Assembly (NCBI GenBank): GCA_012274175.1 | Contig: JAAOZZ010000154.1 | Location: 1-5,167 of the forward strand | DNA: 5,167 nucleotides | Reading direction: 5' to 3' | DNA from: Betaproteobacteria bacterium | Lineage (GTDB): Bacteria > Pseudomonadota > Gammaproteobacteria > Burkholderiales > Usitatibacteraceae | Shown here: positions 1 through 4,959 of the stretch, piece after piece | Layout: each line of letters opens with the position of its first letter | How positions within the stretch are numbered: the stretch's first letter is position 1 | Notes under the pieces: generated by a model | The model's input: the letters and a program-made list of their open reading frames with translations, nothing else | Database searches by the model: none | Told to the model about the DNA's origin: nothing | Translations under genes and position numbers: made by a program

Positions 1-2
1 CC

Positions 3-248
3 ATGACCACCAAACTCAGCACCGCATTCAAGCGCGAGCTCGAAGTGAACGGCGAGAAGTACACGCTCACCGTCACGCCCGAAGGATTCAAGCTCGTGCT
101 CAAGGGCCGGCGCAAGGGCGTCGAGCTCACCTGGGCGTCGATCCTCGGAGGCGAGGCGGCGCTCGCCACGGCGCTCAACGCCACCCTCAATCACACCGGA
201 CTGTCCACGATGCCCGCGGGCGGGCGCGCCAGTCCCATCAAGCACTAG
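3..248 (+). CDS. small conserved hypothetical protein (81 aa)
   Basis: I do not recognise a characterised family. The protein is soluble-looking, with no signal peptide, membrane segment or cysteine. The N-terminal half alternates charged and hydrophobic residues as in a beta-sheet (VNGEKYTLTVTPEGFKLVLKG, about residues 15-35, in two or three strands), followed by a basic turn (GRRKG), a Trp-containing segment (ELTWASIL, residues 41-48) and an Ala-rich helix (GEAALATALNATL). The last 15 or so residues are probably disordered. Gly, Lys and aromatic spacing is regular, and the protein resembles short hypothetical proteins I associate with betaproteobacteria. The ATG is only two bases inside the window, so its ribosome binding site is not visible and a start further upstream cannot be excluded. 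It converges on the SET gene with 11 bases between the stop codons and no visible terminator hairpin. Confidence 0.7.
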   Translation: MTTKLSTAFKRELEVNGEKYTLTVTPEGFKLVLKGRRKGVELTWASILGGEAALATALNATLNHTGLSTMPAGGRASPIKH

Positions 249-259
249 CCTCAGCCGCG

Positions 260-676
260 CTAGATGTAGCCGCGGCAGTTGGCTGCGCCGCACCGGCACG
301 GCAGTCGCCCGTCGTGGTGGCTCGCGCCGTAGTCCACCGTGAGCTCCTCGCCGCGGGCGACGGCACGGCGGGCGTAGAACTCGGCGCGCTCGGGCGTGCA
401 GCGCATGAACGTGTTGGGATCGCACGAGTGGTTGATGAAGCGGAATCCCCGGCGGCTCGCCGTGGCGTCCAGCGCGTGCCGCTCGAGCTCCACGATGGCG
501 ATCACCGAGCGCCCCTTGGCACGCCGGCGCGCCTCGCGCAGGCCGATCGCCTCGCCTTCGAACTCGCCCACCTTCGCCCGCGCGCGGATCGGCGAGCCCG
601 CGAAGAGCCCGCGCCCCGTGATGCGGCTCGCGCGCACTTCGAGCTTGGCGTAGATGCGCCGCCAATCATCTTTCAT
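260..676 (-). CDS. SET-domain protein-lysine methyltransferase with post-SET zinc motif
   Basis: A small bacterial SET-domain protein (138 aa from the chosen start). SET enzymes transfer a methyl group from S-adenosylmethionine to protein lysines; the substrate here is unknown. Visible motifs: GRGLFA (residues 21-26, SAM-contacting N-terminal strand), FINHSCDPN (80-88, the pseudoknot asparagine-histidine motif), GEELTVDYG (109-117, including the conserved tyrosine Y116), and a terminal CRCGAANC (127-134). The last matches the CxCx4C post-SET cluster, which with C85 could bind zinc. The domain fills the whole protein, with a reduced SET-I insert between about residues 45 and 75. An in-frame ATG lies five codons upstream (691), but GGAGGG at 689-684 sits 7 bases before the ATG at 676, so I chose 676. 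It is a single-gene unit on the minus strand, divergent from the next gene. The family call is firm; the target is not inferable. Confidence 0.9.
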   Translation of the reverse strand: MKDDWRRIYAKLEVRASRITGRGLFAGSPIRARAKVGEFEGEAIGLREARRRAKGRSVIAIVELERHALDATASRRGFRFINHSCDPNTFMRCTPERAEFYARRAVARGEELTVDYGASHHDGRLPCRCGAANCRGYI

Positions 677-894
677 CCCGTTGCCCTCCATCCGTTCGCA
701 CGCATGCTACCCGTCGCCTCGCGGCAACAGGCCGCGCACGCGGGAAATCAACGGCCTGGGCGTCGGACGCCCGGCACGCGTCGCTGCCCGACGACGATTT
801 CCCGCGCGAAGATCCGGCGCTGCCCTCTGATGGTCCGAATGGCATGGATCGCGCTTGCGTCGAGCACTTGACCCATCACCCGAAGGATGAATCC
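677..894. other. divergent intergenic region between SET gene and secreted-protein gene
   Basis: This 218-base spacer should hold promoters for both flanking genes, which point away from each other. On the minus strand a weak -10-like TAGCAT lies at 709-704. It would start RNA near 697, consistent with translation from the ATG at 676 rather than 691, but I see no good -35 partner. On the plus strand TTGACC (868-873) resembles a -35 box, but a -10 at normal spacing would fall on the start codon at 895, so it is not a usable promoter. I see no RNA gene or clear terminator here. Open frames crossing the region lack family resemblance. Confidence 0.35.
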
Positions 895-1380
895 ATGCGT
901 CGCACCCTCCTGCTCGCCCTGGCGGCCGGCTATTTCATCACGGCGAGCGCATCGCAAGTACCGGCCGAGGGCATCCGGGCGCTCTCCGGCGATTGGGCCG
1001 GCACCGTGGGATGGATCGCGACCCAGAGCCTGCTCACCGGCAACGTGCTCGAGCGCAGCAACGCGAGCAAGCCGCTGCAGCTCGCCGTGTCGCCGAGCGG
1101 TGCCCTGAGCGGCACCGGATTCGGATGCACGTTCACGGGAACGCTTTCCCCGTTGCCCCGGGGCTCCCGCGCCACGCTCCGGGGCGACGTGACCGCGAGC
1201 GGCTGCGACCAGGCGCTCTTCGACGGCGATTTCCTCGATGTGCGCGTGCGCCTCGACGGCGCTTCGCGGCTGGCGATCCGGCTCGAGCGCGAATCCCGCG
1301 ATGCGCAGGGCAGCGTGCGCGTGGCGATCGAAGGCGGGCTGCGGGCCTCCGCCGGCGCGGCGGGCTCCATGGGCATTTGA
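895..1380 (+). CDS. secreted protein of unknown function (161 aa)
   Basis: No characterised family recognised. The start is ATG 895, because AAGGA at 883-887 sits 7 bases upstream and the product then opens with a classical Sec signal peptide (MRR, hydrophobic core LLLALAAGYFI, cleavage likely near residue 19 or 20 at the TASAS site). An in-frame ATG at 844 would bury this signal behind 17 polar residues and is rejected. The mature part is rich in short alternating strands (GDWAGTVGW, LQLAVSPSGALSG, SRATLRGDV, FLDVRVRLDG, SRLAIRLERE, VRVAIEGG), which suggests an all-beta fold. It contains exactly two cysteines (78 and 104), a likely periplasmic disulfide. The C-terminus is Ala/Gly-rich and probably flexible. 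It is expected in the periplasm or outside the cell. The short loop and strand pattern resembles small lipocalin-like or beta-sandwich proteins, but that is only an impression. Confidence 0.8.
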   Translation: MRRTLLLALAAGYFITASASQVPAEGIRALSGDWAGTVGWIATQSLLTGNVLERSNASKPLQLAVSPSGALSGTGFGCTFTGTLSPLPRGSRATLRGDVTASGCDQALFDGDFLDVRVRLDGASRLAIRLERESRDAQGSVRVAIEGGLRASAGAAGSMGI

Positions 1381-1416
1381 CGGGGGCCGAAGACCCCCCG
1401 GCGGACCTCCGCCATG
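1381..1416 (+). other. two adjacent small inverted repeats after a stop codon
   Basis: Immediately after the stop at 1380, CGGGGG (1381-1386) can pair with CCCCCG (1395-1400) around an 8-base loop. GGCGG (1400-1404) can then pair with CCGCC (1409-1413) around ACCT. There is no T-run, so this is not a canonical intrinsic terminator. It could act as an mRNA 3'-end stabiliser or a weak pause site, or be chance in GC-rich DNA. Confidence 0.25.
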
Positions 1417-1425
1417 CTCCTGGGC

Positions 1426-1431
1426 GATAAT
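1426..1431 (+). promoter_or_regulatory. possible -10 box upstream of the 1452 gene
   Basis: GATAAT matches the sigma-70 -10 consensus at five of six positions in an otherwise very GC-rich stretch. Transcription would start around 1438, just at the AGGAGG ribosome binding site (1439-1444), giving a leader of about 14 bases. No recognisable -35 lies 16-18 bases upstream (the sequence there is GC-rich), so the call rests on the -10 alone. Confidence 0.35.
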
Positions 1432-1451
1432 CCCGTCCAGGAGGATCGCGG

Positions 1452-1727
1452 ATGAAGAAGGCAGACCTGGAAAAGTTGAAGGGCCGGAGAATCTCCGGGG
1501 CGGGCGCACCGGGGGTTCCGGACCGTTTCGGAAAGGATTCCGCGGCGGCGATGGATCGGCGCGAGCAGCGCGAGCGCGATCGCGAGCTGGGCCTGGTCCC
1601 ATTCGCGGTCAAGCTGCACGGCGACCTGGTGCGCGAGATCCAGGCGGCGGCCGAGGCGCGCGGCGTGGGCCTGAACGAGATCGCCGCGGAGCTGCTCCGC
1701 AAGGGCCTCGCGGCGCGCAAGGGGTGA
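1452..1727 (+). CDS. small protein with ribbon-helix-helix-like C-terminus (91 aa)
   Basis: Probably a cytoplasmic DNA-binding protein, inferred from pattern only. The N-terminal half (residues 1-47) is charged and likely extended (MKKADLEKLKG, then PDRFGKD at 23-29 and MDRREQRERDRE at 34-45). The C-terminal half looks like a ribbon-helix-helix unit: a short strand LVPFAVKL (48-55), helix A GDLVREIQAAAEARG (57-71), a turn, and helix B LNEIAAELLRKGLAAR (74-89), as in Arc/CopG/MetJ-type repressors. AGGAGG at 1439-1444, 7 bases upstream, fixes the start. It resembles a hypothetical-protein family I associate with betaproteobacteria, sharing the MKKADLEKLKG and PDRFGKD segments, but I know no function. 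Such domains often occur in antitoxins, but the next gene encodes a secreted protein rather than a toxin-like partner. The stop overlaps the next start (GTGA), indicating translational coupling. Confidence 0.8.
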   Translation: MKKADLEKLKGRRISGAGAPGVPDRFGKDSAAAMDRREQRERDRELGLVPFAVKLHGDLVREIQAAAEARGVGLNEIAAELLRKGLAARKG

Positions 1728-2314
1728 GGGCGCGGCGCATCCTTGCCTGCACCGCCGCGTGCGTGCTGGCGGCCGTGCTGCTTCCGGCCCGGGCGCAGAT
1801 CGTGGCGCCCGAGGGATGGCGCAAGGAGACCTTCGCGTTTCCGCTGGCCTTCGCGCCCTCGATCCCCTACGAAGGCACGGAGCACGTGCGCTTCTCCCCG
1901 TGGTGGAGCCGGTTCGAGACCCCGCAGGGCTTCAGCTACGTGGTGCTCTGGGATATCAGGGCCACTCCCATGGAAGGCGTCGTCCTCGAACGGGCGCTCG
2001 AGGTCTACTTCGACGGCCTCATGAACAGCGCCGCCGACGCGCGCCACCTGCATCTCATGGTGCCGCAGACCGCGGTGGTGCTCCACCCGATGGCCGCTCC
2101 CGCGGGATGGAACGAGGCCTACGCCGGCGCGGTGCACACGTGGAACGCGTTCACGCGGGGCGAGACGCTCGTGCTGAACGCGGAGATCGCCGACCGGCCG
2201 TGCGGCGACGGTCGCATGCAGGTCTTCTACGCCTTCTCGCGCGCCCCCCGGACGGATCCGGTGTGGGAGTCGCTGCGCGGCGTGCGCCAGGCCACGCCCT
2301 GCGCGGCGCGATGA
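1724..2314 (+). CDS. secreted/periplasmic protein of unknown function (196 aa, GTG start)
   Basis: No characterised family recognised. I chose GTG 1724 because it gives an excellent signal peptide at once (basic RARR, hydrophobic core ILACTAACVLAAVLL, cleavage after PARA at residue 24, leaving Q25) and overlaps the previous stop by four bases, GTGA. The frame is open far upstream, but that part is only the shadow of other genes. The mature protein is rich in aromatic residues (GWRKETFAFPLAFAPSIPYEG, in pieces over residues 31-51; FSPWWSRFE at 57-65; FSYVVLWDI at 70-78) and ends with a helix-strand region containing C160 and C193, a possible disulfide. No transmembrane segment follows the signal. 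There is no separate strong ribosome binding site, so expression likely depends on coupling to the upstream gene. It is followed 22 bases later by yaeQ, probably in the same operon. Confidence 0.8.
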   Translation: MRARRILACTAACVLAAVLLPARAQIVAPEGWRKETFAFPLAFAPSIPYEGTEHVRFSPWWSRFETPQGFSYVVLWDIRATPMEGVVLERALEVYFDGLMNSAADARHLHLMVPQTAVVLHPMAAPAGWNEAYAGAVHTWNAFTRGETLVLNAEIADRPCGDGRMQVFYAFSRAPRTDPVWESLRGVRQATPCAAR

Positions 2315-2336
2315 GCGCGCGCAGGGCCTGACGGCC

Positions 2337-2882
2337 ATGGCCCTCAAGGCGACCATCTTCAAGGCCGAGCTCACGGTCTCCGACCTGGACCGCGGGCATT
2401 TCGCGACCCATGCCCTCACCCTCGCGCGCCATCCCTCGGAAACCGACGAGCGGATGATGGTGCGGCTCATCGCCTACGCCATGAACGCCGATGACGCGCT
2501 CGAGTTCGGGCGCGGGCTTTCCGCGGAAGACGAGCCGGACCTGGTGCGCCGCGACCTGACCGGCGCCATCGCCCTGTGGATCGAGGTGGGCCTGCCCGAC
2601 GAGCGCGAGGTGCGCAAGGCGTCCGGGAGAGCGCGCGAGGTGAAGGTCTACCTGTACGGCGGCCGCTCGGCCGCGCTCTGGTGGGAGCAGAACCGGGATG
2701 CGCTCGCCCGCCTGCCCAACGTGACCGTGATCGAGATCCCGGAAAGCGTCACGGAGCGCGCGCGGGCGCTCGCCGAGCGCTCGATGCGCATCGCCTGCAC
2801 GATCCAGGAGGGACAGGTATGGATCTCCGCGGGCGAGGCGGACACCCTGCACTTCGAGCCCGTCGTGCGGATGGCCCCCTAG
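2337..2882 (+). CDS. yaeQ: YaeQ family protein
   Basis: A full-length YaeQ homologue (181 aa; family members are about 180). YaeQ proteins adopt a compact fold related to PD-(D/E)xK nucleases, but no biochemical activity is firmly established. In E. coli yaeQ was reported as a multicopy suppressor of rfaH-type defects, later disputed. Family signatures seen here: MALKATIFKAEL at the N-terminus (residues 1-12), HPSETDERMMVRLIAYA (32-48), EPDLVRRDLTGAIALWIEVGLPDE (66-89, read in two parts) running into RKASGRA (93-99), VKVYLYGG (102-109), and a C-terminal LHFEP (171-175). The acidic D68, E83 and K94 fit the nuclease-like core, although which residues are catalytic is inference. The ribosome binding site is weak (an AGGG about 10 bases upstream), suggesting translation as part of the operon beginning at 1452. 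Confidence 0.95.
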   Translation: MALKATIFKAELTVSDLDRGHFATHALTLARHPSETDERMMVRLIAYAMNADDALEFGRGLSAEDEPDLVRRDLTGAIALWIEVGLPDEREVRKASGRAREVKVYLYGGRSAALWWEQNRDALARLPNVTVIEIPESVTERARALAERSMRIACTIQEGQVWISAGEADTLHFEPVVRMAP

Positions 2883-2930
2883 CGCCCCCATGCCGGTCCA
2901 TCGATGCTCCCGGCGATGCCCACGGCCGTC

Positions 2931-2959
2931 TTGGAGGGAAGATCAAACACCGCTACCAT
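2931..2959 (+). promoter_or_regulatory. likely sigma-70-type promoter of the DUF2721-lipoprotein operon
   Basis: TTGGAG (2931-2936) and TACCAT (2954-2959) are separated by exactly 17 bases, with a comparatively A-rich spacer (GAAGATCAAACACC) in a GC-rich neighbourhood. The matches to TTGACA and TATAAT are three of six and four of six. RNA would begin near 2966, about 43 bases before the ATG at 3009. This also argues against translation from the in-frame ATGs at 2904, 2916 or 2958, which would lie upstream of or inside the promoter. Confidence 0.45.
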
Positions 2960-3008
2960 GGGCCACGCTTTCCCTTATGCGGCCACGACCCGCGACGACC
3001 GTACGCCC

Positions 3009-3473
3009 ATGAACTCCGACCATGACGTCGCGCTGATCGCCCACGTGATCCAGCTCGCCATCGCCCCCGTGTTCCTGCTGACGGGCGTGGGAGCGCTGCT
3101 CTCGGTGATGACCAACCGGCTCGGGCGCATCATCGACCGCGCGCGGCGCGTGGAGACCGGCTGGAACGTGCTCGACGAGGCCGACCGCGAGGACTCGCGC
3201 ATGGAGCTGCACGGCCTCTCGCAGCGGGCGCGGCTCGCGGGCTGGGCGATCAACTTCTGTGCGCTCGCCGCATTGCTGGTGTGCGTTCTGATCTCGGCGC
3301 TCTTCCTGGACGCGTTCCTCGCCCGGAACTTGAACTGGCTGGTGGGGATCCTGTTCGTGGCGACGATGTTCGCGCTGATCGGGGGAATCATGTGCTTCCT
3401 GCGCGAGGTCTACATCGCAACCCACACGTTGCGCATCGGACCACCCGGGGAGCGCCGGGAGCCGACGCGGTGA
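3009..3473 (+). CDS. DUF2721 family inner-membrane protein
   Basis: A small integral membrane protein (154 aa) of the DUF2721 family, function unknown. Three hydrophobic helices are visible: residues about 12-34 (VIQLAIAPVFLLTGVGALL), 77-100 (AGWAINFCALAALLVCVLIS) and 108-131 (LNWLVGILFVATMFALIGG). Between helices 1 and 2 lies the family hallmark TNRLGRIIDRARR (35-47) followed by an acidic, probably cytosolic loop (NVLDEADREDSR). The C-terminal tail is short and charged. I chose ATG 3009 because DVALIAHVIQL right after it is where family members begin, although no strong Shine-Dalgarno precedes it. Longer in-frame starts (2904, 2958) would add residues without family resemblance. Its stop overlaps the GTG of the following lipoprotein, so the two are probably translated together. 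Confidence 0.92.
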   Translation: MNSDHDVALIAHVIQLAIAPVFLLTGVGALLSVMTNRLGRIIDRARRVETGWNVLDEADREDSRMELHGLSQRARLAGWAINFCALAALLVCVLISALFLDAFLARNLNWLVGILFVATMFALIGGIMCFLREVYIATHTLRIGPPGERREPTR

Positions 3474-4192
3474 GGGGCGGCAGGCGGGCATCGAGAGCCG
3501 CAATCCCGTTTGCGATCGCCGCCGGCCTGGCACTCGCGGGATGCGGCGTGCTCGATCGCGTGCTGCCGGCGCCTTCCCCGCGGCCCGCAAGCCCGACCGC
3601 GGTCAGGAACGCGCCGGCACTCCCGACCGCCGCACCGAAGCCTCCTCCACCCACACCCGCCGCAGTGAGCGCGCCGCCCGCGAAAGCCGTGCCGCCTGCG
3701 CAGGCCGCGCACGTTGCGCAGGGCGCGCCCGCGGCACAGAAGGCTCCGCCGGCACAGAAGGCTCCGCCGGCGCAGAAGGCTCCAGCGGCGCCGGCCGCTC
3801 CCCTCGCCAAGCCGGCAAAGCCGCCGGCGAGCGCGGTGCAGGCGCAGCGCGACGAGCCGGGCGCTCCCGCCGCCGCGAAGCCCGCGGGAGCGCCGCCCCT
3901 CGACCTCAAGACCCTCGAGCAGCGCCTGAAGGAAACCGACGCGATCGGCGTCATGACCAAGCTCTCGCTCAAGAACCAGGTGGACGACCTGCTCGGGCAA
4001 TTCCGCGACTACTACGCGGGCCGGTTGCAAGCCACGCTCACGGACCTGCGCCGGCCCTTCGAGCTGCTGCTGATGAAGGTGCTCTCGCTCCTGCAGGATT
4101 CCGACCCGGGGCTCGCCCGCGCGATACACGATTCGCACGACGCCCTCTGGGACATCCTGTCGAACCGCGACAAATTCTCGAAACTCGCCTGA
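3470..4192 (+). CDS. lipoprotein with Ala/Pro-rich linker and helical C-terminal domain (240 aa)
   Basis: The product is a probable membrane-anchored lipoprotein. The start GTG 3470 overlaps the previous stop (GTGA) and has GGGAG (3457-3461) 8 bases upstream. It yields a basic N-terminus, a hydrophobic stretch AIPFAIAAGLALAGC and a lipobox LAGC with lipidated cysteine C25. Residues 26-143 form a low-complexity linker dominated by Ala, Pro, Lys and Gln, including three tandem AQKAPP/A units, probably an extended periplasmic spacer. Residues 144-240 form a compact, helix-rich domain (LKTLEQRLKETDAIGVMTKL, FRDYYAGRL, FELLLMKVLSLLQD, LARAIHDSHDALWDIL). Similar tails occur in hypothetical proteins, but I know no assigned function. 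The residue after the cysteine is Gly, not Asp, so outer-membrane sorting is the default expectation. It lies between a membrane protein and a secreted protein in one likely operon. Confidence 0.85.
   Translation: MRGGRRASRAAIPFAIAAGLALAGCGVLDRVLPAPSPRPASPTAVRNAPALPTAAPKPPPPTPAAVSAPPAKAVPPAQAAHVAQGAPAAQKAPPAQKAPPAQKAPAAPAAPLAKPAKPPASAVQAQRDEPGAPAAAKPAGAPPLDLKTLEQRLKETDAIGVMTKLSLKNQVDDLLGQFRDYYAGRLQATLTDLRRPFELLLMKVLSLLQDSDPGLARAIHDSHDALWDILSNRDKFSKLA
3734..3787 (+). repeat. three tandem 18-bp in-frame repeats
   Basis: The unit GCACAGAAGGCTCCGCCG occurs twice perfectly (3734-3751, 3752-3769) and a third time with three mismatches (3770-3787). Each encodes Ala-Gln-Lys-Ala-Pro-Pro (Ala in the last position of the third) in the lipoprotein linker. 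The two perfect copies suggest recent duplication by slippage. Copy changes keep the frame and would only alter linker length. Confidence 0.9.
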
Positions 4193-4202
4193 GGAATCCG
4201 CC

Positions 4203-4457
4203 ATGACTTCTGCCGCCGCCCTGCGCACCGCGCTCGCGCTCTATGCGTGCATCGCCGCCGTCCCGTCGGCCGGCGCCGACGACGCGAAGCAGCGCCAGGA
4301 CCTCACCGCCGTGATCGCCCTGCAGGGCAAGCCGTGCGGCGAGGTCGTGAAGGTCGAGGAGCTCGCCCCGAACGACTACGTGGCCACGTGCAAGGACGGC
4401 AACCGCTACCATGTTTACGTGAACCCCCAAGGCCGAGTGACCGTCGACCGAAAATGA
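4203..4457 (+). CDS. small secreted two-cysteine protein of unknown function (84 aa)
   Basis: No named family recognised. ATG 4203 is preceded by GAGGA (4191-4195) at 7 bases spacing; this site overlaps the stop codon of the lipoprotein gene, indicating an operon with tight coupling. The N-terminus is a Sec signal peptide (TSAAALRTALALYACIAAV, cleavage probably after SAGA at residue 25). The mature part is about 59 residues: a charged helix (DDAKQRQDLTAVIALQG) and a small beta-sheet with CGEVVKVEEL (45-54), DYVATCKDGNRYHVYV (58-73) and GRVTVDRK. C45 and C63 would pair as a disulfide in the periplasm. The strand pattern is reminiscent of small PepSY-like or single beta-hairpin domains, but this is only impression. 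A mature domain this small suggests binding or inhibition rather than catalysis. Confidence 0.82.
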   Translation: MTSAAALRTALALYACIAAVPSAGADDAKQRQDLTAVIALQGKPCGEVVKVEELAPNDYVATCKDGNRYHVYVNPQGRVTVDRK

Positions 4458-4499
4458 GTGCCGCCGCGCCCGCCCGCGACCTCGGGCCATCACCGTTCG

Positions 4500-4508
4500 T
4501 GCTATGCT
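4500..4508 (+). promoter_or_regulatory. extended -10 promoter for the cold-shock gene
   Basis: TGC directly precedes TATGCT (4503-4508), the TGn extended -10 arrangement that can substitute for a good -35; none is visible at 4480-4486. TATGCT matches TATAAT at four positions. Transcription would start near 4515, giving a csp leader of about 147 bases. That is similar to the roughly 160-base leader known for E. coli cspA mRNA. Confidence 0.45.
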
Positions 4509-4553
4509 CCGTTCCGCAGGATAGTCAAGCAGTGAAGGTCCAGTCCCCTCTTT

Positions 4554-4568
4554 CGCCGCCCCGCGGCG
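4554..4568 (+). promoter_or_regulatory. hairpin in the csp leader
   Basis: CGCCGC (4554-4559) and GCGGCG (4563-4568) form a perfect 6-bp GC stem with a CCC loop, inside the presumed untranslated leader. No T-run follows, so it is not a terminator. It may be a structural element of the leader. Confidence 0.4.
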
Positions 4569-4590
4569 CCCGATGTGGCAGTCAATTCCC

Positions 4591-4655
4591 TTCCTTGATC
4601 GTCGTGACCGACCCCGGGCTCGGCTTCGCCCCGGACAGGCGATCCAGAAAAGGAA
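4591..4655 (+). promoter_or_regulatory. possible Shine-Dalgarno-sequestering helix in the csp leader
   Basis: TTCCTT (4591-4596) is exactly complementary to AAGGAA (4650-4655), which contains the csp ribosome binding site. The adjoining GATC (4597-4600) can pair with GATC (4641-4644), leaving a 5-base bulge. The enclosed segment contains GGGC and GCCC, which can form their own small stem. Such a helix could hide the ribosome binding site and make translation depend on temperature. This is inferred from complementarity only; no energies were computed. Confidence 0.35.
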
Positions 4656-4661
4656 ATGCAA

Positions 4662-4868
4662 ATGGCTACCGGCATCGTGAAATGGTTCAACGACTCGAAG
4701 GGCTTCGGCTTCATCACCCCGGATGCGGGCGGAGGAGACCTCTTCGCGCACCACACCGCGATCCAGATGGACGGCTACAAGTCCCTCAAGGAAACGCAGC
4801 GCGTGCAGTTCGACGTGCTGACGGGCCCCAAGGGACTCCAGGCCTCGAACATCCGGTCGATCGACTAG
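4662..4868 (+). CDS. cspA: CspA-family cold-shock protein
   Basis: A 68-residue protein made of a single cold-shock domain, a five-stranded OB-fold that binds single-stranded RNA and DNA without strong sequence specificity. It acts as an RNA chaperone, melting secondary structure at low temperature. Visible motifs: GIVKWFN (4-10), RNP1 KGFGFIT (13-19), RNP2-like DLFAHHTAI (26-34), and the C-terminal [10 protein letters not shown] (55-64). The base-stacking aromatics W8, F15, F17 and F28 are present. H31 stands where E. coli CspA has F34 (VFVHF), an unusual substitution. The start is ATG 4662, since AGGA at 4651-4654 is 7 bases upstream; the in-frame ATG at 4656 would be too close to that site. 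The family is certain, but which csp paralogue is not resolved. The gene has its own promoter and leader and ends at a strong terminator. Confidence 0.97.
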   Translation: MATGIVKWFNDSKGFGFITPDAGGGDLFAHHTAIQMDGYKSLKETQRVQFDVLTGPKGLQASNIRSID

Positions 4869-4909
4869 GCGGACTTCGCGGCGAGCGTCGCGAAATCGTC
4901 CAGTACCCA

Positions 4910-4937
4910 GGGGCCCGGGCAACCGGGCCCCTTTTTT
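4910..4937 (+). terminator. intrinsic terminator after the cold-shock gene
   Basis: GGGGCCCGG (4910-4918) and CCGGGCCCC (4923-4931) make a perfect 9-bp GC stem closed by a GCAA (GNRA-type) tetraloop, followed directly by six Ts (4932-4937). It is a textbook rho-independent terminator 41 bases after the csp stop, and only 22 bases before the next start codon. Confidence 0.95.
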
Positions 4938-4959
4938 CTAAAAGGAACCCTTGCCATCC

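Noticed and set aside
868..873. TTGACC as a -35 element
   Set aside because: A -10 at normal spacing would overlap the start codon at 895.
844..894. Upstream ATG start for the secreted protein at 895
   Set aside because: It would place 17 polar residues before the signal peptide and lacks a ribosome binding site, whereas AAGGA precedes ATG 895 at ideal spacing.
1376..1381. TTGACG as a -35 element for the 1452 gene
   Set aside because: It is 44 bases from the GATAAT box, and nothing -10-like lies at 17 bases.
1452..1727. Antitoxin of a toxin-antitoxin pair
   Set aside because: The coupled downstream gene encodes a 196-residue secreted protein with a signal peptide, unlike any cytoplasmic toxin.
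1133..2470. A 445-codon open frame on the minus strand
   Set aside because: It lies antisense to three well-supported genes, is Arg/Ala/Pro-rich as expected from shadow frames in GC-rich DNA, and shows no family resemblance.
2904..3008. Longer DUF2721 protein starting at 2904 or 2958
   Set aside because: The extra residues show no family resemblance, and the ATGs fall upstream of or within the likely promoter at 2931-2959.
3734..3787. Tandem repeats as a CRISPR array
   Set aside because: The units are directly adjacent without spacers, are a multiple of three in length, and code for the lipoprotein linker.
3410..4228. Long minus-strand open frames opposite the lipoprotein gene, including a Gly/Ala-rich one resembling a low-complexity protein
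   Set aside because: They are reverse readings of the Ala/Pro linker. The plus strand has a lipobox, ribosome binding site and operon context.
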